In this document: positions 10,536 to 18,143 of the stretch, piece after piece
How positions within the stretch are numbered: position 1 is the first letter of the stretch
How the letters are laid out: each line of letters opens with the position of its first letter
Assembly: GCF_001757105.1 (NCBI RefSeq)
Contig: NZ_MDHN01000028.1
Coordinates: 1-64,000, forward strand
Source: Alteromonas confluentis
GTDB lineage: Bacteria; Pseudomonadota; Gammaproteobacteria; Enterobacterales; Alteromonadaceae
Length of the DNA: 64,000 bases
Direction: 5' to 3'
Translations under genes and position numbers: made by a program
The notes under the pieces: generated by a model
What the model was told of the DNA's origin: nothing
The model's database searches: none
What the model saw: only the letters and a program-made list of their open reading frames with translations

Positions 10536-11480
10536 ATGATATGGACGCTAGGCATGCAGCAACACTATGTGGCTTATAACAACGGATCCTCTCCGATTGG
10601 TACGTTGGCCAACACTATTGAAACTATTGCCCAAAGTGATGGTGACTACGCCACGGCTATACCAGGGCTTTCACTCCATCGGAGGCGTACCCCAACGGAG
10701 CCTGTGCACTGTATCTATACGATGGGCTTGGGGGTAGTGGCACAAGGTGGCAAGCAAGTCATGCTGGGAGACGCACTGCTCGAATACGGTAGAGGAGATT
10801 GTATGCTCACGACGATCGACCTACCTGTGATCTCTCACATTACCCAGGCTCGAATCAAAGACCCTTTCCTGGGCCTTATGTTAACTATGGACGTACGAAC
10901 TATCGTTCAGGCGGCTTCGGAAATGGATTTACCTCCTCTTCAGCGAAACTCCACCTCTCAGCCTATTACGGTGGCAGCGCTGGATGATCTCATGATAGAT
11001 GCACTTACACGCTTGGTTAGGCTGACTAGCGAACCGCTGTTAGCTCCCAAGCTAGCACCTCTCATTAAAGAGGAAATTATAGTGCGATTGCTGGCAGGCC
11101 CACTCGGATCGCAGCTCAGAAATTTCCTGATCACGGAATCGCCAAGCCATCAGATCACAAAAGCCATTGCCTGGCTAAAGCAACACTTCGCACAAACACT
11201 ACAAGTGGAGGAGTTGGCAGCCTACGTACACATGAGCCAATCCACTTTTCGCCAGCATTTTCGAGCCATTACCGGCACTAGCCCGCTTCAGTTTCAAAAA
11301 CAACTGCGGCTGCAAGAGGCTCGGCAATTGATGCTCAACCAAAATGTCGATGCAGGAACCGCCAGCTCGTTTGTGGGTTATGAAAGCCCTTCTCAATTCA
11401 ATCGGGAGTACCGCCGCTTATTCGGCGCACCGCCCCGAAAAGATGTAAAACAACTGAGGCAGGCGGGTGTTATGCGGTAG
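10536..11480 (+). CDS. AraC-family regulator with AraC_N cupin domain (YqhC-like)
   Basis: The 314-residue protein has an N-terminal ligand domain of the AraC_N type (IPGLSLHRRR, GLGVVAQGGKQ) and a C-terminal pair of helix-turn-helix motifs near residues 210-305 (MSQSTFRQHFRAITG, FVGYESPSQFNREYRR). It resembles YqhC, which activates an aldehyde reductase operon in E. coli. Its divergent position beside the OYE/aldo-keto reductase genes supports the same kind of role. The ATG at 10536 is used; the ATG at 10554 is an alternative. The inducer is unknown. Confidence 0.85.
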   Translation: MIWTLGMQQHYVAYNNGSSPIGTLANTIETIAQSDGDYATAIPGLSLHRRRTPTEPVHCIYTMGLGVVAQGGKQVMLGDALLEYGRGDCMLTTIDLPVISHITQARIKDPFLGLMLTMDVRTIVQAASEMDLPPLQRNSTSQPITVAALDDLMIDALTRLVRLTSEPLLAPKLAPLIKEEIIVRLLAGPLGSQLRNFLITESPSHQITKAIAWLKQHFAQTLQVEELAAYVHMSQSTFRQHFRAITGTSPLQFQKQLRLQEARQLMLNQNVDAGTASSFVGYESPSQFNREYRRLFGAPPRKDVKQLRQAGVMR

Positions 11481-11508
11481 GTTGTGACGATAAAGTTTCG
11501 ACCGGCTT

Positions 11509-11580
11509 TCAACCAGATATTCCGTTGAGATAATAGCCTTTAATGCCGAGTGCAAATTAATAAATCAACCAGATATTCCG
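11509..11580 (+). repeat. Pair of 16-bp direct repeats upstream of the M61 gene
   Basis: TCAACCAGATATTCCG occurs at 11509-11524 and again at 11565-11580, both followed by GTT or GGTT. The spacing is 56 bp. The pair lies within 130 bp of the start of the M61 peptidase gene, so it may be a regulator site or a small duplication. Confidence 0.6.
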
Positions 11581-11636
11581 GTTAACCAAAAATTACAACA
11601 ACAATTCCAACAAGAACAATGTAAAAGGAAACCTTC

Positions 11637-13490
11637 ATGTTATCTATCTTCCGTCGCACGGCCATCGCCGCACTGGTTATGGGCAGTGCATCTGCCTTTG
11701 CGCAAACCCCTGCCGTAGATTACGCGCTGAGTTTCGATAACGCGGTGCATCACGAAGCTACGATTAGCTCAACCTTTACCGGTGCGAAAGGGGAGTATTT
11801 GGATTTTCGAATGAGCCGCTCATCGCCGGGGCGTTATGCCATTCATGAATTTGCCAAAAACGTGTACGACGTAACGGCGGTGGATCATAACGGTAAGGCT
11901 CTGGATGTTGAGCGAGTGTCGCCCTATGCGTGGCGAGTGAAGAACGACCCTGCGGGCGTGAAGGTGACTTACACCTTGTTTGCCAACCGCGCTGACGGTA
12001 CCTACAGCGGCATCGATGAAACCCACGCCCACCTGAATTTTCCCGCCACGCTGATGTGGAACGAAGCGCTTGCTGATGCGCCGGTATCCGTGAACTTTAC
12101 GCCATTTGCTAAAGACTGGAAGGTGGCGACACAACTGGCAAAAACTTCTGACCCATTTTCCTTTACTGCACCGAACCTGCAATACTTGATGGACAGCCCA
12201 ACCGAGCTAAGCGACATGGATATTGTGAGCTGGAAGCAGGAATCGGCAGGTAAGAGCTATACCATTAATCTGGCGGTACACGATCCGGGTACCTTTGAAG
12301 ACGTGGAAGCATTCGTAGAAAAAGCGAAAAAAGTGGTGGCAACCCAGATGGACGTATTCGGTGAGCTGGCGGATTTTGATTATGGTGAATATACCTTTAT
12401 CGCCTGCTACATGCCACAGGTAAATGGCGACGGTATGGAGCATCGTAACTCTACCATTCTCACCAATGTACTGCCGTTGTTCGAAACTGAACTGGGGCAC
12501 AACAGCCATATACGCACACTATCTCACGAGTTCTTCCACAGCTGGAACGTAGAGCGTATTCGACCTGCTGATTTGGAACCGTTCGATTTCACGCAAGCAA
12601 ACCCAACTACTAATTTGTGGTTTGCCGAAGGTTTCACATCGTACTATGGCGAGCTTACGTTGAAGCTTACCGGCGAATACGACAGCAAAACCTATTACGA
12701 CAAAATGGCCGGGGCGATTAATGCGGTGAAACTGCGGAACGGGCCTAAGCATTTCAGCCCGGAAGGCATGAGTTTGCAGGCGCCATTTGTGGATGCTGCC
12801 ACAGCGATTGATCCCACCAACTTTAGCAATACGTTTTTATCGTATTACACCTATGGTCATGGCCTTGGCATTGCGCTGGATTTGATGATCCGCAGTGAAT
12901 TCCCGGGCAAGTCGTTGAACGACGTCATGCAGCAAGCATGGAAGACGCTGGGCAAACCGGAAAAGCCTTATAGTGCCGACGATGTGCAAAAAGCGCTGGC
13001 TGATGGAGTGGGCGATAAAGCCTTTGCCGCTGATTTCTTCAAGCGTTACATCCACGGTCAGGAAATTCCAGATTACGCAGCGCTGCTGAAAAATGCGGGG
13101 TTGAACCTGGAACTTGAATCGCCAGATACCGCCAGCCTGGGCCCTGTTTCGACAGATTTTAGTAACGGGGCAGCACTAATAAGCGCTGGCACTATTGCCG
13201 GCACGCCGCTGTATGACGCCGGTCTGGAGAAGGGCGATGCGATTACCCACATTGGCCGCTACAACACCCGCGATAAGGCGCGCTGGGATCTGGCGCTGAA
13301 AAACTTTAAGCCCGGTGATACCACCACGATTCGCTTCAAGCGTTTCGATAAAGAACTGGAAACGGAAGTGACCTTCTATCAGAAGCCAGATTTGGAGATT
13401 ACCGAGATGGCGGAAGACGAAGTGAGTTATAAAGCGACATCATTCCGTAGTGCATGGTTGGGTGAAGCGGAGAGCGAAGACGAGAGATAA
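11637..13490 (+). CDS. M61-family aminopeptidase with PDZ domain
   Basis: The 617-residue protein begins with a signal peptide (residues 1-22, ending SAFAQ). It has the M61 N-terminal beta domain, the zinc motif HEFFHSWN near residue 295, and the third ligand in WFAEGFTSYY near 327. A PDZ domain (about 505-585) starts at the AGTPLYDAGLEKGDAI segment. M61 enzymes of the glycyl aminopeptidase group remove N-terminal residues from peptides; here it would act in the periplasm. The start has AAAAGGAAA about 6 bases upstream. A strong terminator follows, so it appears to be a single-gene unit. Confidence 0.92.
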   Translation: MLSIFRRTAIAALVMGSASAFAQTPAVDYALSFDNAVHHEATISSTFTGAKGEYLDFRMSRSSPGRYAIHEFAKNVYDVTAVDHNGKALDVERVSPYAWRVKNDPAGVKVTYTLFANRADGTYSGIDETHAHLNFPATLMWNEALADAPVSVNFTPFAKDWKVATQLAKTSDPFSFTAPNLQYLMDSPTELSDMDIVSWKQESAGKSYTINLAVHDPGTFEDVEAFVEKAKKVVATQMDVFGELADFDYGEYTFIACYMPQVNGDGMEHRNSTILTNVLPLFETELGHNSHIRTLSHEFFHSWNVERIRPADLEPFDFTQANPTTNLWFAEGFTSYYGELTLKLTGEYDSKTYYDKMAGAINAVKLRNGPKHFSPEGMSLQAPFVDAATAIDPTNFSNTFLSYYTYGHGLGIALDLMIRSEFPGKSLNDVMQQAWKTLGKPEKPYSADDVQKALADGVGDKAFAADFFKRYIHGQEIPDYAALLKNAGLNLELESPDTASLGPVSTDFSNGAALISAGTIAGTPLYDAGLEKGDAITHIGRYNTRDKARWDLALKNFKPGDTTTIRFKRFDKELETEVTFYQKPDLEITEMAEDEVSYKATSFRSAWLGEAESEDER

Positions 13491-13525
13491 TTCCGTTTCA
13501 TTATTTTATTTAAGCACGACAGAAT

Positions 13526-13558
13526 GCGGGAGACACATCACAGTGCCTCCCGCTTTTT
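13526..13558 (+). terminator. Intrinsic terminator after the M61 gene
   Basis: GCGGGAG (13526-13532) pairs with CTCCCGC (13547-13553), with an inner CAC/GTG pairing, followed by TTTTT. Confidence 0.85.
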
Positions 13559-13613
13559 AAATAGTGCTCTTGCTAATCTACTCGTTTTAACGAGCAGCCT
13601 TGGCCCAAAGTCT

Positions 13614-14291
13614 TCAGTGGTTGCTGAGCTGTTTAACCATCGCCTTTGCCACACTATGAGCACTCGACGGGTTCTGGCCTGTAATTACACGGCCATCCTC
13701 AATCACAAAATCCTGCCACGGCTGTACTTTACTGAATCGCGCCGCCTTTCGCGCCAGCGCTTCTTCAAGTAAGAACGGAATGTCGTCGATGGTACCGTAA
13801 TCGATTTCTTCTTCGCGAGTAAACGCGGTCACTGACTTGTCTGCCAGTAAGGTTTCCCCGGAAGACAAGGTGATTGGCAGCAGTGCAGCAGGGCCGTGGC
13901 ATACAGCACCCAGTAATCCGCCTTGTTCATAATGGATGGCTGCCAGTGTGGCAAAGTCTTTATTAGTGGCTAAATCACTCAGCAAACCAAAACCACCGGG
14001 ATAGAAGATTGCTGCGTAATCATCAATGTTCACTTCTGAGACAGATAGACTGTTGCTAATCTGGCTCTTAACATCGTCGCTGTTAAGCACCTGCGCGTTA
14101 ACCTCATCACCTTCGATATCCGTACCATAAATCGGTACCTCGCCACCTGTAATTGAGGCGATGTCATATTCATAACCGTGTTCATTGAACACATGCAGCG
14201 CATGGGTGAGCTCAGGTGAATAGGTGCCGTTAGCCTTATCGGTTGAACCCAGGGTAGCGTGATTAGTGACAGGAATTAGTATCTTTTTCAT
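13614..14291 (-). CDS. DJ-1/PfpI family protein (Hsp31-like glyoxalase/deglycase group)
   Basis: The 225-residue protein has the class-I glutamine-amidotransferase-like fold of the DJ-1/PfpI superfamily. The nucleophile elbow is GAVCHGPAALL with Cys131, and the upstream acidic and glycine motif is IFYPGGFGLLSD. Family members act as Hsp31-like chaperones, GSH-independent glyoxalases or stress proteins; which one applies cannot be read here. The ATG at 14291 has a GGAGG-like site (revcomp of the TCCTCC at 14297-14302). It is divergent from a LysR regulator, which probably controls it. Confidence 0.88.
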   Translation of the reverse strand: MKKILIPVTNHATLGSTDKANGTYSPELTHALHVFNEHGYEYDIASITGGEVPIYGTDIEGDEVNAQVLNSDDVKSQISNSLSVSEVNIDDYAAIFYPGGFGLLSDLATNKDFATLAAIHYEQGGLLGAVCHGPAALLPITLSSGETLLADKSVTAFTREEEIDYGTIDDIPFLLEEALARKAARFSKVQPWQDFVIEDGRVITGQNPSSAHSVAKAMVKQLSNH

Positions 14292-14411
14292 CGGAAGTCC
14301 TCCGGTTGCTGTATTGATTCGCGACCACTATAAAATGTAACCTGCTGGTTGATAATCCGCTGGATTTGATAAACACTGTTGCTGTATGGCAATAATCGGG
14401 CGTTGAAGCAG

Positions 14412-15293
14412 ATGGACAGTTTTGAAGGTGTTGTGGAATTTATCGCGGTGGCAGAAACAAGGGGCTTTTCTGCTGCAGCAAGACAGCTGGGATGTAGTAC
14501 AAGTCACGTAAGCCGTCAGCTTGCCCGATTAGAAGAGCGGCTTGGTTGTGTGCTGTTGTCCCGCACCACACGGCTGGTGAGTCTGACCGACAGCGGTGAA
14601 GTGTATTATCAGCAGGTAAAAGAATTGCTTACTGGCCTTCAGCAAGCCAATGAAATGGTGAACTTGCAGCAAATTAATCTTACGGGCACGCTGCGTGTGA
14701 GTGCTGCCGGGGGATTTGCCGAGCATTATGTCGCACCGGCACTGATGCGTTTTACTGAAGCCCACCCCGGCTTGTCCATTGAAATGGATTTCAACAGCCG
14801 TATGGTTAACTTTGTGGAAGACGGCATCGACTTTGCTATTCGCTACGGCGAACTCACTGATTCAAGCCTCATTGCTCGCAAGCTGGTTAATCGCCCGATG
14901 ATGGCGGTTGCTGCCTCACACTATCTGGCGCGATGCGGCGAACCGGAACAACCGGGAGATTTGAAAAAACACAGCTGCATTATTTCAAATAACGACACCT
15001 GGAAATTTCAGCGTAATGATGTCGTCGAGACTATAAAAGTCAAAGGGCGCTGGCGAAGCAATAATGCTAATGCGGTACTACAAGCCTGCGAGCAGGGCCT
15101 GGGCATTGCTTACATGCCGGCGAGTACTTTTTCAGCTGCTGTGGATTGTGGACGGTTGCAGCCTGTGCTGAAGCCTTGGTGGGGCAAGGGCGCAGGCAGC
15201 TGGATCGTGTATCAGAATAGACGGTTCATGCCCCTGCGAACGCGCATGGCGATTGATTACCTCGTGGATTATTTCGCGGATTGGCGAGAATAG
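14412..15293 (+). CDS. LysR-family transcriptional regulator
   Basis: The frame opens at 14379, but the ATG at 14412 begins the canonical LysR N-terminus (MDSFEGVVEFIAVAETRGFS), giving 293 residues. The winged helix-turn-helix covers residues 5-62 (AAARQLGCSTSHVSRQLARL). The rest is the periplasmic-binding-like effector domain (about 90-290). The sequence style is that of the CrgA/DsdC-like group common next to single target genes. It is divergent from the DJ-1/PfpI gene, separated by about 120 bp, its likely target. Confidence 0.9.
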   Translation: MDSFEGVVEFIAVAETRGFSAAARQLGCSTSHVSRQLARLEERLGCVLLSRTTRLVSLTDSGEVYYQQVKELLTGLQQANEMVNLQQINLTGTLRVSAAGGFAEHYVAPALMRFTEAHPGLSIEMDFNSRMVNFVEDGIDFAIRYGELTDSSLIARKLVNRPMMAVAASHYLARCGEPEQPGDLKKHSCIISNNDTWKFQRNDVVETIKVKGRWRSNNANAVLQACEQGLGIAYMPASTFSAAVDCGRLQPVLKPWWGKGAGSWIVYQNRRFMPLRTRMAIDYLVDYFADWRE

Positions 15294-15408
15294 TAAAGGT
15301 AGAAGTCAGGTTGGTTTCTGCGCTCAGCGCTAATGGCGTCGCTGTAGCCAGGTGAAAGCGCTGAATAAGTTACCACATGACTCATCTTTTAAAACCGGTC
15401 ACTCATGC

Positions 15409-16572
15409 TTATTCAATAACAGTTATAATCTCTACCCAATTAGCGCCTGCATCCGTGGGCGCTTCATCCACTTTTTTCGCCAGTCCGGTTTCAGCGTTAA
15501 GCCGGTATAGACCAACGGATGATGCCTTTTCACCTGCCACCACCATAAATCGCCCATCTTCGGAAAGGTTAAAGCCTCGGGGCTGGGTTTCCACTTCTGT
15601 CAGACCAGCGTAAGTTGGTAAACCGCTGTTCTTATCAACTCTCAGGGTTGTAATCACGCTGCGGGTGCGTTCCGATACATACAGGTATTTTCCGTCCGGC
15701 GAAACGTGAATGTCTGCTGCCCAGATTGGCTGGCGAGTATCATCGGCGTCTGCGTATTCGTTTAAGCGGTTTCTTAAGTTCAGCTCGGCAACGGGAATTC
15801 CGTTAGTGGTCCCTACTAACGTCAGCGAGCCGTCATTTTCATCAAAGCGATAGGTGCTGACAGTGCCAGACAGTTCGCCCAGTACATAAACAAGCGGTTG
15901 ATTGGGCGCAAACACAAAGTGTCGGGGGCCGGAATGGGTTGGTGTGGCGACAGTCGCTGGTATGCCCGGCGTCAAAAGGCCGCTTTGTTCGTCGAAGCGG
16001 AATATTCCTAGTTGATCATCACCTAATGCGGTGGAAATGGCGAAGCGGTTGTTTGGGCTGGTTTGCACCCTGTGGGCGTTACGTCCGGTGCCGATAGTTT
16101 GCAAGGCGGGGCCAGTCACAACACCATCACGGTTGATTTCACTCACGCTGAGCAGACTGTCGCCGTAAGAAGCGGAAAGTAAAAATCGGCCGGTCTTATC
16201 AGTATCGATACTGGCCATGCTGGCCGGTAACGGCGCGTTGCCGACCTGGATTAATTCGCCTGAAGGATAGGTGATCTGATAACTGAAAACCTGATGAGGT
16301 TTTGCACGAACTCCTGCGTACAAATGCTGTTTATCCGGGCTGACGGCCATCGGCATCACATTTTCTCCCGCCTGCGTGCGCCCGAGAAAAGTCAGCGTCG
16401 CTTTTTCTTCATTAAGAAGATAACGAGTGATGGTGCCGCTTTTGGCATTAGAAACATATACCAGCGAATTGCCCGCTACTGGTTGAACCGGTTCGCCGTG
16501 CCCAGTTGCGGCAATCAAACTCAGCACTGTGAATATTAAAAGCGATTTAACGCGGCGAGGGAGTATCCTCAT
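15409..16572 (-). CDS. Secreted lactonase-family seven-bladed beta-propeller protein
   Basis: The frame opens at 16593, but the ATG at 16572 starts a better signal peptide (MRILPRRVKSLLIFTVL, cleavage near GHG), giving 387 residues. The mature part is a repeating beta-propeller of the 6-phosphogluconolactonase-like (PF10282) family, with blades reading like LVYVSNAKSGTITRYLLN, HLYAGVRAKPHQVFSY and YLYVSERTRSVIT. Some members cleave cyclic sugar lactones or act on muconolactone. Export here argues against a pentose-phosphate role, so the substrate is unknown. The gene is convergent with the LysR gene and appears to be single. Confidence 0.82.
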   Translation of the reverse strand: MRILPRRVKSLLIFTVLSLIAATGHGEPVQPVAGNSLVYVSNAKSGTITRYLLNEEKATLTFLGRTQAGENVMPMAVSPDKQHLYAGVRAKPHQVFSYQITYPSGELIQVGNAPLPASMASIDTDKTGRFLLSASYGDSLLSVSEINRDGVVTGPALQTIGTGRNAHRVQTSPNNRFAISTALGDDQLGIFRFDEQSGLLTPGIPATVATPTHSGPRHFVFAPNQPLVYVLGELSGTVSTYRFDENDGSLTLVGTTNGIPVAELNLRNRLNEYADADDTRQPIWAADIHVSPDGKYLYVSERTRSVITTLRVDKNSGLPTYAGLTEVETQPRGFNLSEDGRFMVVAGEKASSVGLYRLNAETGLAKKVDEAPTDAGANWVEIITVIE

Positions 16573-16752
16573 GGTTTCATCCGAAAATGTCATTTAAGAG
16601 CAGATATCGTTACACAGTAGGTTACGGCTTCAAGGAAGCGCTCTGCAATCACTCTGTATCATCCTGAGTTTTCCTCTTCCTTTTTTCCCTTTAAACGCTA
16701 AGGGGGGTCGAACCTTAAACAATTTCATGTTAGCAAAATTAGTCTATTGTGC

Positions 16753-16763
16753 GCATAATATGC
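16753..16763 (+). promoter_or_regulatory. Palindrome overlapping the parDE promoter
   Basis: GCATAATATGC is a perfect 5+1+5 inverted repeat 22 bp before the parD start. It contains CATAAT, a good -10 hexamer. An antitoxin binding here would block RNA polymerase, as expected for an autoregulated toxin-antitoxin operon. The site is inferred, not shown. Confidence 0.5.
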
Positions 16764-16784
16764 TCATATCGTGTGGGGGTACTT

Positions 16785-17045
16785 ATGAATATCAGTCTTG
16801 GTCCGGAATTCGAAAAGCGTATTAATGAAAAAGTTGCTTCGGGGTTGTACACATCTGCGAGTGAAGTGATCAGAGATGGCTTGCGGTTGTTATTTGAAAA
16901 AGATGTGTCGAAACAACAACAGCTCGATATTCTCAGGGAAGAAGTCGGCAAGGGTTTTCAGCAACTTTCTGAAGGAAGTACTTCAGATAAGTCAGCTCTG
17001 GATATCTTTGCCGAAGTGAGCAAAGAAATCGATGGCAAGCTATAA
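16785..17045 (+). CDS. parD: ParD-family type II antitoxin
   Basis: The frame opens at 16749, but the ATG at 16785 has GGGGG upstream and gives the usual ParD start (MNISLGPEFEKRINEKV), 86 residues. The N-terminal 45 residues form a ribbon-helix-helix DNA-binding domain (YTSASEVIRDGLRLLFE). The C-terminal half is the toxin-binding tail. The gene overlaps the toxin gene by 14 bases. ParD neutralises ParE and, with it, represses the operon. A candidate operator lies over the -10 region. Confidence 0.9.
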   Translation: MNISLGPEFEKRINEKVASGLYTSASEVIRDGLRLLFEKDVSKQQQLDILREEVGKGFQQLSEGSTSDKSALDIFAEVSKEIDGKL

Positions 17046-17325
17046 GCTATCCGCACTCGCAGAGGAAGATTTACGGCACATATCTGCCAGAACGATCGCA
17101 GATTGGGGAATGCACCAGGCAGAGAAGTACGTGGTGCTTCTGCATGAGGCGATGCTTCGGATTGCGGCTACACCCAATATGGGGAAAAACAGACCCGAAC
17201 TTTTTAAAAACGCGAAGAGCTTTCCTGTTCAAAAGCACATTGTTTATTACTGGCCCGTTGACGACGGTATAGAAGTCGCCAGAATTCTGCATCAACGTAT
17301 GGACGTTGACGCTGTCTTCGAATAA
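17032..17325 (+). CDS. parE: ParE/RelE-superfamily toxin
   Basis: The 97-residue basic protein fits the ParE family: an opening of the MASYKLSALAEEDLRHI type, the central AEKYVVLLHEAMLRIAATPNMG helix region, and the YYWPVDDGIEVARILHQRMD end with the conserved RILH. Known ParE toxins poison DNA gyrase. The ATG lies inside the antitoxin gene, so translation is coupled. No sign of damage is seen, so the pair is probably functional. The module is a single small operon between two minus-strand genes. Confidence 0.9.
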   Translation: MASYKLSALAEEDLRHISARTIADWGMHQAEKYVVLLHEAMLRIAATPNMGKNRPELFKNAKSFPVQKHIVYYWPVDDGIEVARILHQRMDVDAVFE

Positions 17326-17331
17326 CCCCCA

Positions 17332-17976
17332 TTACCCAAACTTACTGTCTGCTACAAACGGATTGGTTTTGCGCTCGGTGCCAATGGTGCTGGTGGGGCC
17401 GTGGCCAGGGTAGACGGTCATTTCATCAGGCAGGGTAAACAGCTTATTGCGAATACTATCGATGAGTTGTTGATGATTGCCCTGTGGGAAATCGGTGCGA
17501 CCGATGGACCCGGCAAACAGAATGTCACCAACAATTACGGTATTGCTGTCTCGTTCTACCAGCGCTACGTGACCTGGCGTATGGCCGGGACAATGAAGTA
17601 CATCAAGGGTGAGGTTGCCCACGGTAATCGTATCGTTGTCGTTCAGCCATTGATTTGGCGCGAATGGGGAAGCTGGCGGGAAGCGAAACATCTGGCTTTG
17701 CTGCGGTAATCCATCCAACCAAAATTTATCGCCAATATGTGGGCCTATTACGGGTACATCGTAGTGTTTAGCCACTTCTGTGGTCGCGCCAACATGATCG
17801 AGATGGCCGTGAGTGAGAATGATTTTTTCAATCGTCACTTTGTTTTGCGTTGCTGCATCATACAATTTAGCGCTGTCACCACCTGGATCAACAAAGGCCC
17901 CTTTCATGGTAGCAGGGTCCCAAATAAGCGAACAATTCTGGGCAAAGGGTGTAACAGGGATAACTTGTATTTTCAC
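17332..17976 (-). CDS. MBL-fold hydrolase (glyoxalase II-like, YcbL type)
   Basis: This zinc hydrolase of the metallo-beta-lactamase fold has about 214 residues. Metal ligands are visible: THGHLDHVG (near 57-65), HCPGHTPGH (near 130-138), the aspartate of VGDILF, and YPGHGP near the C-terminus. Length and motifs match YcbL, a type II glyoxalase-like thioesterase that may hydrolyse S-lactoylglutathione or related thioesters. No ATG is available: GTG at 17976 gives a MKIQVIPVT start usual in the family; TTG at 17982 is possible. It is convergent with parE, only 6 bases from its stop. Confidence 0.85.
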   Translation of the reverse strand: MKIQVIPVTPFAQNCSLIWDPATMKGAFVDPGGDSAKLYDAATQNKVTIEKIILTHGHLDHVGATTEVAKHYDVPVIGPHIGDKFWLDGLPQQSQMFRFPPASPFAPNQWLNDNDTITVGNLTLDVLHCPGHTPGHVALVERDSNTVIVGDILFAGSIGRTDFPQGNHQQLIDSIRNKLFTLPDEMTVYPGHGPTSTIGTERKTNPFVADSKFG

Positions 17977-18143
17977 GGGCAAATCCAGAAAAAGGTTTTC
18001 GGCATTCTAGCAACTGCGAATGAATAACTGAAGATAGTGTAGAATGCCCCCGTGGCATTGTGCGCAGTAACCCTAAGGTGCCACTGAGTTGCTCAAACGC
18101 GCCAGTTACGGCATAAAAAGTTACGACCTGAAATTTAAGGATA

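Noticed and set aside
11820..13055. Several minus-strand frames of 70-120 residues
   Set aside because: All lie inside the M61 peptidase gene, which has clear motifs and a signal peptide.
15324..15364. Hairpin after the LysR gene as a terminator
   Set aside because: An 8-bp stem exists (TCAGCGCT/AGCGCTGA), but the loop is about 25 bases and there is no T-run.
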